In this document: piece after piece, positions 45,539-57,611 of the stretch
How positions within the stretch are numbered: the stretch's first letter is position 1
How the letters are laid out: every line of letters begins with the position of its first letter
Source of the DNA: Heracleum sosnowskyi
Taxonomy: Eukaryota > Streptophyta > Magnoliopsida > Apiales > Apiaceae
Direction of reading: 5' to 3'
DNA length: 64,000 nt
NCBI GenBank assembly: GCA_030848705.1
Contig: CM061238.1
Coordinates: 44,431,133 to 44,495,132, forward strand
Program-made: the position numbers and the translations under genes
The notes under the pieces: model-generated
What the model was told of the DNA's origin: nothing
The model's database searches: none
The model's input: the letters and a program-made list of their open reading frames with translations, nothing else

Positions 45539-47319
45539 CATGAGTATGATCCATCCGGTTTACAAATTGTGCCTTATCTCGGGTGCAAACTATTTTAGTG
45601 TTTTTTTGTCTAGGAAGGTATGGTATTATTGTATATGATATTCCTAAGTCCCAATATATTGGCCAGTACACTAACCTACTCCACGTTTACAGCTATTCAC
45701 AACTAAGAAGCCATGCCATGCCACCTTCTGCAAAATTCTTTTGTTGGTTTTTAATGAGTTTCAGGGCATTGAATTGAACCACAATGAGGTGGTTTGGGCG
45801 GCAATCAAGTAGTATCTTTTTATCATCATTTTGCTACAGACTTTGTATTTAGAAGATGATGTAGAAACTTTTGCATAATTTGACATTCCTTAAGTTTCTT
45901 CTACTTATATATTATAAACAATCAGATTCATAATTGAATCCTTTGGCATTATATATTATGAAATGTGCACATGAATTCTTGAGACCAGGGCAGGGAGGTT
46001 TTAACATGACAAGTTGAAGCAAGTAAAGCATGCAATAAATAGACTAGTAAAGAAACAAGTTAGATGTCACCATTTTTGTTTTTTATGTTGTCAACAGGTA
46101 GGGAAGACCTAATATTTGGCTTCTTTCTTTTCTTTTCTTTCTTTTATTCAAGGGTCATTTTCTTCAGGAACAAAAGAGAGCTAGAAACATATATAAACCA
46201 GGTGGGATTGGGGCATACCTTGTAATTCTATGCCCTTTCTTAGCTACATTTTATTTTAAATCAAATCTTGACTAGTTTGGCCCGGATGTTTTTGGTATCC
46301 TAGACATAATAACCACATTGCTTGAGAGCAATGGATGGGAAAGCTGATAAACGATCTTCACAACGCCAACAGTAGAGCATTGAATCGTATCCATCACCTT
46401 GTCACGGATTTAAGAACCAAGAAAGATGGTAATTGGTAGGTAGCTCTACTCTGAATCTGATGCATGCATGTATAAGCTGTTTCATGGTGTCTATGATTTT
46501 ATTTGGGGCCATCAAATAAATTGCTTGTCAAGCGCACATGCATATATAAAGAAGCCCTCCCCACAGTCACAAACAGATAGTACATTGCGTTGGTGTATGA
46601 ATTACTGAAAATGAGGTTTAGTTAGATGTCTTAAATACAAGGATGCCTCCAGAATATTAATCTTACGTTACTGCTTTTTCTACACACAGACACAGGTTTG
46701 TATGAATTGCAGCAATTACCAGCTATTTACTAATTCCTACCTACTATTTAGTAGTATATTTCTGTGAAGAGTTGAATAAAATAAGAGGGTTGAAAAAACA
46801 GCTTCAACACACACCATAGCTGAGATGCATGTTCCAGTAATTAACTAAACAACTACATGATAGATTCATATCGCAGCAACAGGTTTCATAGTTGTTTACA
46901 ATATTGTAATGCATCATATTAGGATGTGTTCGTATCAAGTTTAGACCAGCAAATTTAAACACTGCAATAACCTGCATTTGTACACGCTCAACGCCTCAAA
47001 TATCTCAAATCCCTCACTCCGGTCCAACTAGGACGATAATGACAGCTTTACAAATCCTAGCATACAGATGTATATATTTCAAGTCTTCCAAATTTTAGGG
47101 GAAGAAAATACTATAACAAAACTTGATCGATTGTACATTAAAGTTGTAATAATATGAAGGTTAAATAATGAATCCATTGCTATATGCTTTTCTTGTCAAA
47201 ATTTCAAAAACAAAGCAAAATAATTGCATATGAATTGTGATATAAGTTACCCAATCTTTGCCGTGACATATGTCTGACTGTACTGATCTAATGCATTATT
47301 TGTTTAATTCCGATTTTCT
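45539..47319. other. Intergenic DNA between the SOFL upstream region and the kinase 3' end
   Basis: No gene supported. A short plus-strand ORF near 46331-46375 has no known similarity. A pyrimidine-rich run lies at 46117-46147. Confidence 0.5.
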
Positions 47320-50300
47320 TCACTGAGAAAATTTTGAAACCAATTTTTCAACATGAACAATGATATCATCTATGCAAGGTCGAATCGAAGCTTGGGGCTG
47401 GAGCATCCATATCACAAATTGATGCAGTGCTTCTGGATAGGCCGGGTTAGGCCCAGCAGGCCACTTTATCTGTGCATTTATAATTGCCAACTGCAGGCTT
47501 CCACCAGATTCCCCAAGCGCATACTCAAATGGAGATTCACCATACCTACCAAAATTCCGTATCACTAATGAGGTTCACTACTAGTAATATCCACTTATGA
47601 GGTTCAACAATTGCCCATTAAAGCGAGAGACATTGGTTTTGATGTTATAGGCTCAAGTAGTAATTGATATTGATGTAAAATGAAATAAGTATATCATAGA
47701 TGACATAAGCAGAAAATATATACGAACAGTGAACACTAACTTTTTATCCTGGGAGGAAAGAAATGCCTTACATTATAGCAAATAATGTGCAACCTAATGA
47801 CCATATATCAGTCCTTTCATCAAAATCTGCTTGGCTTGGGCAGTCCCACAACTCGGGAGCTCGGAAAGGTGCGGAACAGTGCTCACCCGCCCATTCCTAT
47901 GTAACAAAACCAATGAGAAGGGCATAATAAAATAACGAATTATAGGAATTCAGCACCATTTATTAATGCTTATGATTATGAGGTTCATCAAAAAAACTCA
48001 TATTCCCTCTTAGACCTGAAAGATATTGTAACATAAAGTTAAAAAAATTCCAGGCGCATTGAATCTTTAAACAAAACTTGACTAGCTTGTATGTATTTGA
48101 GGTATATATGTCAAAAAACCCAATTGGAATGAACTTTCAAGTCACAGAAGCATTCACATACAGCAGATAAATTTTTAGAAGTATGATGCACCGTTCTTAT
48201 AGATCTTTAGTAAGGACAATGTTACTACCCACTGATTGGTCTTTGTATTATATGGTCATCCAACTTCTACACAAACTTACAATTTACAACATATACCACG
48301 TTTGTTTCATGGGATTAACCAGGGGATAGGACTATAATCCTTTAAAGTTTTTTAATCCAGTGTTTGTTTTGTAAAAACTTATTTGGGATAAGATAAAGGA
48401 TTATAGTCCCTTAAAATAGCAATTCCATGTTTGTTTGGTTGCAATAAGGGATAGGATTATATTCCTCCTTAATACTTGATTGGAGGAGGTATTATTTAAT
48501 CCCCTCCAACAAGTCATTTTTTTTAAGGATTATAATCCCACTATATTCCCATGTGAAACAAACATAGGATTATAAATTTTGGAGGATAGTAGTCCAATCT
48601 ATAGGTTCTCCCTCAAAACAAACATGTGATAGGATAATCTAAAGGATTAAAATTCTTAAAGGAATTATAGTCCAATCCTAAATTTATTGCTTCACAACAA
48701 GCATGGAATAGGATAATTTAAAGGATAATAATCCATGGGATTATAAATGATGGGATCATTAACTCAGGATATAATCCCTCGAAACAAACATGGCCATAGT
48801 ATATGTGAACATTTAGTAGATTAATTCGCAAAATCATGCATAGACAATACTTCAAGCAAATTTAGGCAAACCTGATAAACTCTAGTCTAGCTTGTAAAAA
48901 AAACCATAACTAGACAACCTACCTGATAGCTACATTCCACTTAATATATGGTTGCCCTTTACATATATCATTACTTAATCCAAAAGAGAATCATGAATTA
49001 TACTATCATCCTCGATATTAGACAACATATAATGCAGACAAAGCATAAACAAATTATGCATAAGAATCCAAAAGGCGGAAGAAAACAAACAAATCAATAC
49101 TGTACCTGTAACTGCAGTGCCTCTGAACGAGAGCGGATCTGCCTTCTTGCTAGATGAGCACTTCCAAAATCCATTAAGACTGCAAGAGGTGGCTGACCCT
49201 TTTTACGTGTTAGAAGGACATTACCAGGTTTGACATCGTTGTGTGCATATGGAGGGTCAAGACTGTGCATATGCTGGAGTCCTGCACAAACCTGCCGACC
49301 AATTTCTTATTATAATGCATCAAACCACGATATGAATGTGTTTAGACCCACATCTCATTGACATTGCAATAGAAATATTCAGAAGTTCACTCTAACTTGA
49401 TACCACAATGCACCATGACAACAATAGAACAAAAAAATGATGGTTAAAATTTCCTCTACAAACAAGGTGCACATGCATTTATATATCCATAAAATTTAAG
49501 AAAAATAAATATAAAAAGGAAGGAGGGAGAGTAGATTTATCAAGAATATATGCCATATAAGTTCTAGGTGGACCTATTATACATTTACCTGCCGAAATAT
49601 TTGAAGAACATCTGAGGTAGAAAAGAATTCTTTCTTAGCTTTCATGGCTTTAGCAATGTCGAATAATGTACCATCCAAGTGAACTGGAAACAACAAGTAC
49701 GCTTCATGCTTCCAAGTTTGTTCTGCAGTAGGCTGACGAAATGGAAAAAAGATTGATGTTATTTTTATTTTTAAAACAAATTGGAAGAAGGAAAGAACAC
49801 AAATAGAGGAAAGGGAATGCCTACAGGAACACAAAAATCCTCAGCAGAGTAAAAAGTTTACATAACTACAGAAATCGATAAAATCAAGTATAAATATCCT
49901 GAATAAAAGACACTTCAGTTCAATAATGATTAATGTGGACTCTGGAAGAGAACATTTTTCCAATTATCATAACTCTCCACGTAAATATACATGACCATTT
50001 TTTCTTTTAAAAAGACTATTAGATTTTTTTGGTATCTAAAACCTATGTGAACGGAGTATCTATATATGACTTGCAATAGTCAAAATGGTGCTTTTCTAGG
50101 AAAATGAGATATGAGTACATAGAAGACGAGAGAGATGAAGACATAATAATGTAACACTAACAAGATGAAGTTAATTTTAAGACTAATCTGCAAAATGTAC
50201 CCCTTTGGTTCGGTCCAAAATCACTTTAATATACATACTTTTGGTAATTGCATATTGCATCCCTACACATGTTTTGGCGCTGCACTATGCACCCCTTTCA

Positions 50301-52778
50301 TCAATTTTTACCGTTACTTTAAATGACTCCAGGGGTAATTTAGTAAATTAACAATGACTTAATTACATTTTGACACTTAAAGTATGACATATCGTACACA
50401 TGAATCCTTAAAGAAAAAAATCACACATTTTTGCCCCAGAACTATAAAAATTATACAATTTAATCCTTTTATTTAAAGTCATACAATTATTTAAATTTTT
50501 TGACCCTTTGTACGATATTTGTTGGGAAAATTTTAAGAACGAAAGTTGTAGAGAACGAAACGATTGTTTTGAAACAATAAGGCTCGTTAGAAACGGAATT
50601 ATAACGAATTAATAATTAGATAAAATGTACGTGGAATGAATTTGCAAACTGAAAAAAATTATGATTATTTTATTATTATTTCGAGAATAGTTCGAAACTT
50701 AATATGAGGAAACACCATGAACGAACGTTATGGGCAATTTAAAGGGTTTTTTGAATCATAAAAAATCTTCGAAATCCGATATGAATTGAATTTACTACGA
50801 ATTTTACAAAATTTCTAACATTCCAAAAGTCAGCTCAAATTTTAAATTTTGCTGCAAATTTTAAATTTCGGAGATTACATCATTCTCAAATTTTTATAAA
50901 ATAATCTATTTTAAATGTTTTTTATTTTAATATATTTAAAAAATTCTAAAAATAATGTAGAAAGATGATATTAGTAAATGGGTTAAACTGTACAATTTTA
51001 AAGTTCTGGGGCAAAAATGTATGATCTTTTTCTTTAAGGGTTCATGTGTATCATATGTCATACTTTAGGGGTCAATATGTAATTAAGCATTGTTAATTTA
51101 TGAAATTACCCCTGAGTTATTTAACGGTAACGGTAAAAATCGATAAAAGGGGTGCATAGTGCAGCGCCAAAATATGTGTAGGGATGCAATTTGCAATTAC
51201 CAAAAGTATGTATACTAAAGTGACTTTGGGCCGAACCAAAGAGGTGCATTTTGCAGATTAGTCTAATTTTAATGGGTTAATGTGTAGCATGACTAGATAA
51301 GCTAGATCATGGAGGAGATCACATTTGGATATTTCAGATCAATGATCTAGGATACTAATTAATTTATCATAACAGGAGTGTCTGTTTGATCCTTAGGCAA
51401 GCCTAGATTGCTTCAGACCACTTCATCATGAACATAGACATAGTGACTAATTCTTAAATATTTGTATGCAAGGTTTGAGCAGAAGAACATTCTACTGTGA
51501 CTCTGTAACATGAGAACTAAAAGAAAACATGCAACTATTACTTTATTCTGCTTCAATCAGTAAATTATTTGATTTCTGCATTATCCAACAGGCTAAGTAT
51601 CTGAGTGCAACCCATACCTTCACTGAGATGATAGCATGATCAAGAAGAGGAAGCAAATTGTAGTGGCTAAAAAGCGATGAGTTATGAATTTCGTCCTTCA
51701 CCAATGCCAACTGTTCATCACTCTGAATGAGAACTTTTTTCATCGCATATGTTCCATCATCTGCACACCGAGCCAACTGTATATTAAGATCTCCAAGTTT
51801 CCACTACCTTAAGGACCAAAAACTGACAAGTGACAAGTTCATCATCAACAATAATCACATATCATCAGGAAAAAGAATTACAAATCTGAACAACGAAACA
51901 CATACTACACGCCACAATATCCTAAAATTTGATTCAGTTTACAAACACCGAAATCTGATGAAAACATTACAAGTTTAACAGATGAGGGATTATATGTACA
52001 ATCAGAAGATAAGATAGACAATAATATACTAAGATAGATTGCGTATTAGGATATATTCAACTTATAATACAACACAGCAATGATTATGAGAGAGAACTAA
52101 AAGTATTACAAAGCAGCTGTGGTACAAAATGTTATGACTTCCCAAATATAATGTAAAGCTAAAGTACAACAAAAGAAGAAAGATCCAGAAAGACATAATG
52201 TGAAGGTTTTCCAACCGTTGATAGTACAGCAAAAGGATAATATGATATACCCAGATCAGATCTTTGCATTTTTTGTACATTATACAGTTTTAAATAAAAG
52301 GAAAGGGGCAATTGGGATGAGAACTATGATGATCTTGTGACTGGGAAGGGGAAGACATATAGATATTGCACTCAAATGAACACACCATATTTAGCACAAG
52401 ATCCCATATAAACAAAAGGATGAAGATTGAATTGAAATAGATCCGTAAAATGAGCAAGCACATTTGAAAGATATGCCTACATACAGATACACAGTGACTA
52501 ACTTAAACCGAAGGCTGCATACAATGATATTATTATAGATACATGAGAGGAGGAGGGAGGAGGATGAAACCAGAAATGTAAGAAGATTTGTTGATAACAG
52601 CAACATCGCCATGATGAGAGGAAGTGTTGGTGAGGATCTCCTTAACAAGAAAAACAAAGGCAAACCCGCCTTCACCAAGCTTTCTTATGATCCTATAACG
52701 ACTCTCGTTGATCCATACATCACCACCTGCATTTGCTGCATCATACATGGAGTTCAAACCAGATATCGAACACCCCAT
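47320..52778 (-). CDS. STK16-type serine/threonine protein kinase
   Basis: Six exons on the minus strand: 52571-52778, 51618-51760, 49589-49732, 49106-49291, 47772-47896, 47320-47545. All borders are GT/AG and all phases fit, giving 343 residues. It begins MGCSISG, a motif for N-myristoylation at Gly2 with a palmitoylatable Cys3, so membrane anchoring is likely, as in animal STK16/MPSK1. The kinase domain has the glycine loop LGEGGFAFV (34-42), the lysine in YAMKK (Lys77), the catalytic loop HNDVKPGN (182-189, HND in place of HRD, usual in this family), DFG (206-208) and APE (240-242). The C-terminus is EALHQFVIWMLQPQASIRP. The family works in secretory and Golgi-linked processes in animals; the plant role is not well known. 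A Mutator-like element sits in intron 2 and a foldback element in intron 4, neither touching splice sites. Complete and apparently intact. Confidence 0.93.
48296..48793. mobile_element. Foldback MITE-like element in kinase intron 4
   Basis: Ends are inverted: CCACGTTTGTTTC on the left and GAAACAAACATGG on the right. Inside, TGTTTGTTT recurs three times in the left half and AAACAAACA about four times in the right half, with many 'ggattataatcc' phrases. An ATA duplication at both edges is possible but not certain, so the superfamily is open. Confidence 0.65.
50181..51263. mobile_element. Non-autonomous MULE with long inverted repeats in kinase intron 2
   Basis: Perfect 9-bp target duplication TAATTTTAA (50172-50180 and 51264-51272), the length made by Mutator-like transposases. 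The ends are inverted copies of about 290 bp beginning GACTAATCTGCAAAATG, with an inner part of roughly 500 bp. The inner part has no reading frame; it includes 'aaggctcgttagaaacg' (about 50580), similar to 'aaggctcgttaaaaatg' in the nested solo LTR (about 10331), so it may be captured LTR sequence. Confidence 0.93.
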
Positions 52779-53001
52779 CTTTCCTTTTTTAAATCAGATC
52801 TTAATAACCTTTTTTAAATCATGTGAATGAGAATGAGACTTTGTTGCATCAACTTCGCTCTCCTCTTATGCTATTTATTAGCCACATCGCGTTTATATGG
52901 TTTTTCCTTTTCTTCGTTTGTAAGTATATAGTATATTATTAATTAAGTAGCAATAAAAAACTCTCTTATTATGTTTATTATCATTATTATTATTATTATT
53001 A
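52779..53001. other. Upstream flank of the kinase gene ending in a (TTA)n tract
   Basis: Includes the likely 5' untranslated region and core promoter of the kinase gene, not resolved further. The last 25 bases are an ATT/TTA microsatellite next to the Helitron-like end. Confidence 0.5.
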
Positions 53002-55117
53002 CTAGCTTATAGCCCGTGCAATGCACGGTTACTTAAATTTTATTTATAAATATATTTTTATTACCCATGCAACACATGATTGTTATTTTAATATTTATAA
53101 TTATATTTATTTATGAATATTTTAATATTTAAAAGTTATTAGTTTACATGATTAAATTATTGTTAAAAAAGATTTAGCCAAAAAAATTATGTTTAAAAAT
53201 TTGATATTTATTTTATTTTACACGCTCAATTTAATATTTGTTTATATTGAGTTATAAAAATTAGATTTTTCCAATTTTATAGTCCACGTGAAATTCACAA
53301 AATAATTTTTAATTTAGTTATGTTTTAATAGTTCTTTTTCAATTAAAAACTATTCTAAAACTAAAAAGAGAATAAAGTGACGAAATTTAATGTTGAGAAT
53401 TCTATTCGATTTAGGAAATCTACTTATATGTAGTTTAGATTATTAGAATACCCTTGATTAACCAAATACAATTTTTAATGTTAAATCTAACGGTTTTCAG
53501 CTATCTATTTAACATTAAACGATTTTTATTATTTTGGTATTAAATGAGTTTCCTTATTTAATTACAACTATTTTTATGTTTTGACTTTTTAGAAAATCCA
53601 ATCCTAATATTATATCTTTTAACTTATATCATTTTTAGACAATAACTTCTTTTTATATGATATAATCTTGATCATGTATTTTTAAAAATATTGGATCTAA
53701 CGGTTGAGAATGTTTTGGCGGTATTTAGGACCAAACTACCATGATAACATCATTAATTTTTCTTAATATTTATAATTTTTTTAATTTTTTTTTTAAATAT
53801 TAATTGCTAAAATATAATGTACTCTTTTTTGTAATATGTTAAAGATGCGTGAACTTTGAACTTTTGAGAAAATAAAATGTCAATTAAAATATAATTTTTT
53901 TTTGTAATAGTTCTTATTTTAGAGTAGTACACCGTGATCAAAATTATGTATAAATTTCATTTTTTTATAGTATATCCGGTAAATATCTATGTTATTATAT
54001 TAAAGACTAAATACTGAAAGCTTCCCTATAAGTTAAGTTTGGTCGCTTTGTTTGATAACTCAATCCATAATCGTTGAATCTTTCAAATTAAATTGTTGAA
54101 AAATGTTAGATATAACACTAAAATTATCATGTAGAATGATCTAAGGTTTGAATCTACCAACAACATATTAAAATTTATAGGTTTTTTTGAAAAATAAGAA
54201 TTTTTTCATTTTTTCTTGCAGACATATGTTATTTGATAATATTTTTTGTAAAATACGATTTTTCAGAAAAGTACTATACTAATTGATTAGCAAACTTTTA
54301 AAGTTTCGAATTTAATAATTTACGATGTATATAGGTTTAAAAAGTTTGGCCTCTTCTGTAGCTGAGTCTAAAATTTCAAAATAAGGTTTTTTTTAATATG
54401 AATATAGTTCGGCTAACAATGAAATTAGGTCTGTATGAGTTCTTATAAAACAAAATCACCATTTACGTATAATTTATTATTTAATAATAAATAATATTTG
54501 ATTATTTATGATATAAAACTTAATAAATAGGATAAAAAATATGCACAATTTTATAAAATTTTATCCTCGTATTATTATATTCTTTGTTGATTTGAATTTT
54601 TCTTAGATTGATTTTAATTTTTGAACATAGATTTCTAAATTTAAAATAGTTAGAAAAAAGTAATTAAATTGGTGTTAAAATAATGATGACATAATAATTA
54701 TTATTAGAATTTAAATATTCACTTTATTAATTTGGGCTTTATCTTGTATTTTAAAAATCAGATTTTGACGATTTTACACCCCACATGATAACTAAATTAT
54801 CTTTAATTAAAAGATGGTTTAACAATTTTTATCTACGTGGAATTGTCCTTGGAAGAGAAAAGAAAGTCACGAATTTTTTACATGGAGAATTCTATTCAAT
54901 ATAGAAAACTTATTTATATTTGGTATATTTGGTTTAAATTATCAAAATACACCTTTTCGAATTTAAATATAATCCTATTATTAATAAAATAAACTTTTTT
55001 AATATTTGATCTAACGATTTTCATTTATCTAGTTAAGATCTAATTGTCCTTATTAATTTGGTTGTCTACGACCAAAATTTGGGATAAGATCCCTATTATG
55101 ATTATTATATATAAGGA
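53002..55117 (-). mobile_element. Helitron-like element, minus strand
   Basis: Read on the minus strand the 3' end shows a hairpin CCGTGCA-T-TGCACGG (53014-53028), a short spacer and GCTAG followed by T, the Helitron terminus. The proposed 5' end is A|TCCTTATATATAATAATC at 55117, with the expected A before TC. There is no coding capacity. The interior carries two copies of a module found three more times in the adjoining unit. Confidence 0.6.
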
Positions 55118-56751
55118 TTTAATATAATAAGGATATCAAGTATATACTGATATAAGTATCTTACTAACTGCTTTTACTTTTAATGTTTCGGTTTTATTTA
55201 CGGTGTAAATAAAATTTTAAAATACATTATTACTTAAAAATTATTCAATAAATAAAAATTATGTAATGATTATATAAAATTTTATTATCATATTATTATA
55301 TTCTTAATCGATTTGAATTTGTTCTTAATTAATTTTGATACTTTATTGAAAGAAACATAAAATTTCTATATTTAAAAGAATTAGTGGAAAAATAAATAAA
55401 TTGGTGCGACAATAATAATAAAAAAATTATTAAAATTTAGATACTCACTTTAATATTTGGGTTCTATCCTGAGTTTTAGAAATTGAATTTTGACGATTTT
55501 ACAACTCATGCGAAACTAACAAAATTATCTTTAATTTAATGATGGTTTAATAATTATTATCTAACTTGACCAGTCGACCTACCCATAAAATAAACTGAAA
55601 AGAAAAGATGGTTAAGAAGTTTTACACAAAGAATTCAATTCAATATAGAAAACCAATTTATAATTGGTTTAAATTATCAAAGCACACTTCTTAGTATTTA
55701 AAAATAATCCTACATTTAATCAAATACACATTTTAATATAAGTATTATATTCAAAATTATCGTTTATGAATATGAAACCCTCAACATTTTAATAATATTT
55801 TGATATTATCCTTTTATGTTTGTTATATGTAAAATAATATAATTATAATTTGGATTAATCGAATTGGTATGTTCCTTCAGAAAAAAAAGTGTTTAAATTT
55901 ATTCATGTACATGAGTTCTCTTAAGTCTCTTACAACATATATAGGGTATCATTGTAATCGATATGAATTGTTATCTTGATATTTGGTTTAACAATTATTA
56001 TCTAACTGGAACTATACATAAATTCAAGAGAAAAGATATTTAAGAATTTTTACATAGAAAAATTTTAAATTATCAAAATACACTTTTTAGTATTTAAATA
56101 TAATTTTATTATTAATCAGATACACTTTTTAATATTAGATCTAACAATTCTCATCGATCTATAATTATTAATTTGGTCATATACTGAGCGTACACGGACC
56201 AGATCGATTTTAATTTTTTCTTAAATTGATTTTAATATTTTATTGAAATAAACAAAGAATTTATAAATTTAAAAGAATTAGGGAAAAAAATTAAATTGGT
56301 GCTACAATAATAAAAAAAATATTTATTAAAATTTAGATAATAACTTTACTGTTTGGGTTCTATCTTGAGTTTTAGACAACAGATTTTAACGATTTTACAG
56401 TCCACGCGAAGCTTACAAAATTATCTTTAATTTAACGATGGTTTAATAATTATTATCTAACTGGAACTATCCATAAAATAAAGAGAAAAGATAATTACGA
56501 ATTTTTACATAAAGATTTCTATTCAATATAGAAAACTCATTTATAATAGGTTTAAATTATCAAAATACACCTTTTAGTATTTAAATACAATTCTATTATT
56601 AATCAAATACAATTTTTAATATTATATCTGACGGTCCTCATCGATTTGAATATTTATAATTTTATAATCCAACGGATCGTATACTTTTGGTAGTACAGTG
56701 ACCGACCAAAGTTTTGGATAAGATCTCTCTTACGCTTATTATATATAAGGA
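55118..56751 (-). mobile_element. Second Helitron-like unit, head-to-tail, 3' end missing
   Basis: Its outer end at 56700-56751 (gaccaaagttttggataagat...attatatataagga) matches 55069-55117 of the neighbouring unit. It shares the inner module 'gattttacag.ccacgcgaa..aacaaaattatctttaattta.gatggtttaataattattatctaactgg' (copies near 55491, 55983 and 56389). No terminal hairpin with CTAG is seen at its 3' side, so it is truncated there. Confidence 0.5.
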
Positions 56752-56755
56752 GTTA

Positions 56756-56794
<39 letters not shown>

Positions 56795-56797
56795 TTC
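56752..56797. repeat. (ATT)n microsatellite
   Basis: About 13 ATT units, following the Helitron-like array. A similar tract borders the other side at 52976-53001, so the array lies inside a once continuous ATT tract. Confidence 0.9.
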
Positions 56798-57611
56798 CAT
56801 ATAATATTAGTATATGGTAAGAAGCTTTCGAGAATCTTTATCCCTTGTACTCCTATCATTTTGACATAAGTAATTATCACACTTTGACATCTAATAATCA
56901 AGATGTCGAATGCTGATTTAAGTATTTGGTAATAATTTGATTATTATCAACGTGAACATGGCCAACTAACAAGAGAATTGTTGCTCAACTTATTAATCAA
57001 TTTCCAGGTAATCATTGGTCAGCTAACAAACAGCAGAAATAATTAAATTAAAAATCAACTAACAAGTTGTGTGGACAAAGAATGTCTTGATGCACTTCTG
57101 CCAAGGTAAGCACAGCGTTAAGCTGAATAAGTAACCTTTGATCAAAATAGGTAAACGGGCATCTGTGTCTTGTTCACCTGAATGGAATAAATAAATGTAT
57201 AATCATTTACCCTATTGCTAGTTCTCATACATAAAAAAAATCAAACCATTTAATCCCAAAAGGAATGTTAATAAAATACAATGAGATGAACTAATGTACA
57301 AAAACAAGGGTTAAAAGTGTGCAATCTGTACTCCGGCAACTTGTTAGATACAGCAGCTGCTACATATTATGTGAGAGACGTTGAGGTATATTTCCCACTT
57401 GACTCTTCCCGCATTCAAATGCTTGCAGGTTCTTTGGGTGTGTTCCACTCTTTGCTAAAAACGATCATATTTGCTTTGTTTTACAATTTATGGTTGAGGT
57501 TTCCAAAAACCAAGGTATCCTTGCCCTAGAACCAATGGGAGGAGGGAAAAAATAAAAGAATTTTGACCTAAAGGATGGTTGGCATACAACAAAGTAATGA
57601 AACCAGAACTA
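56798..57611. other. 3' flank of the fucosyltransferase gene
   Basis: No separate gene. The right part probably contains the 3' untranslated region of the gene that ends at 57612. Confidence 0.5.

Noticed and set aside
46331..46375. Short plus-strand ORF MDGKADKRSSQRQQ
   Set aside because: Fourteen codons, no similarity recognised, no context.
57317..57529. 70-codon plus-strand ORF near the fucosyltransferase 3' end
   Set aside because: No recognisable domain, and it lies in the probable 3' untranslated region of the opposite-strand gene.
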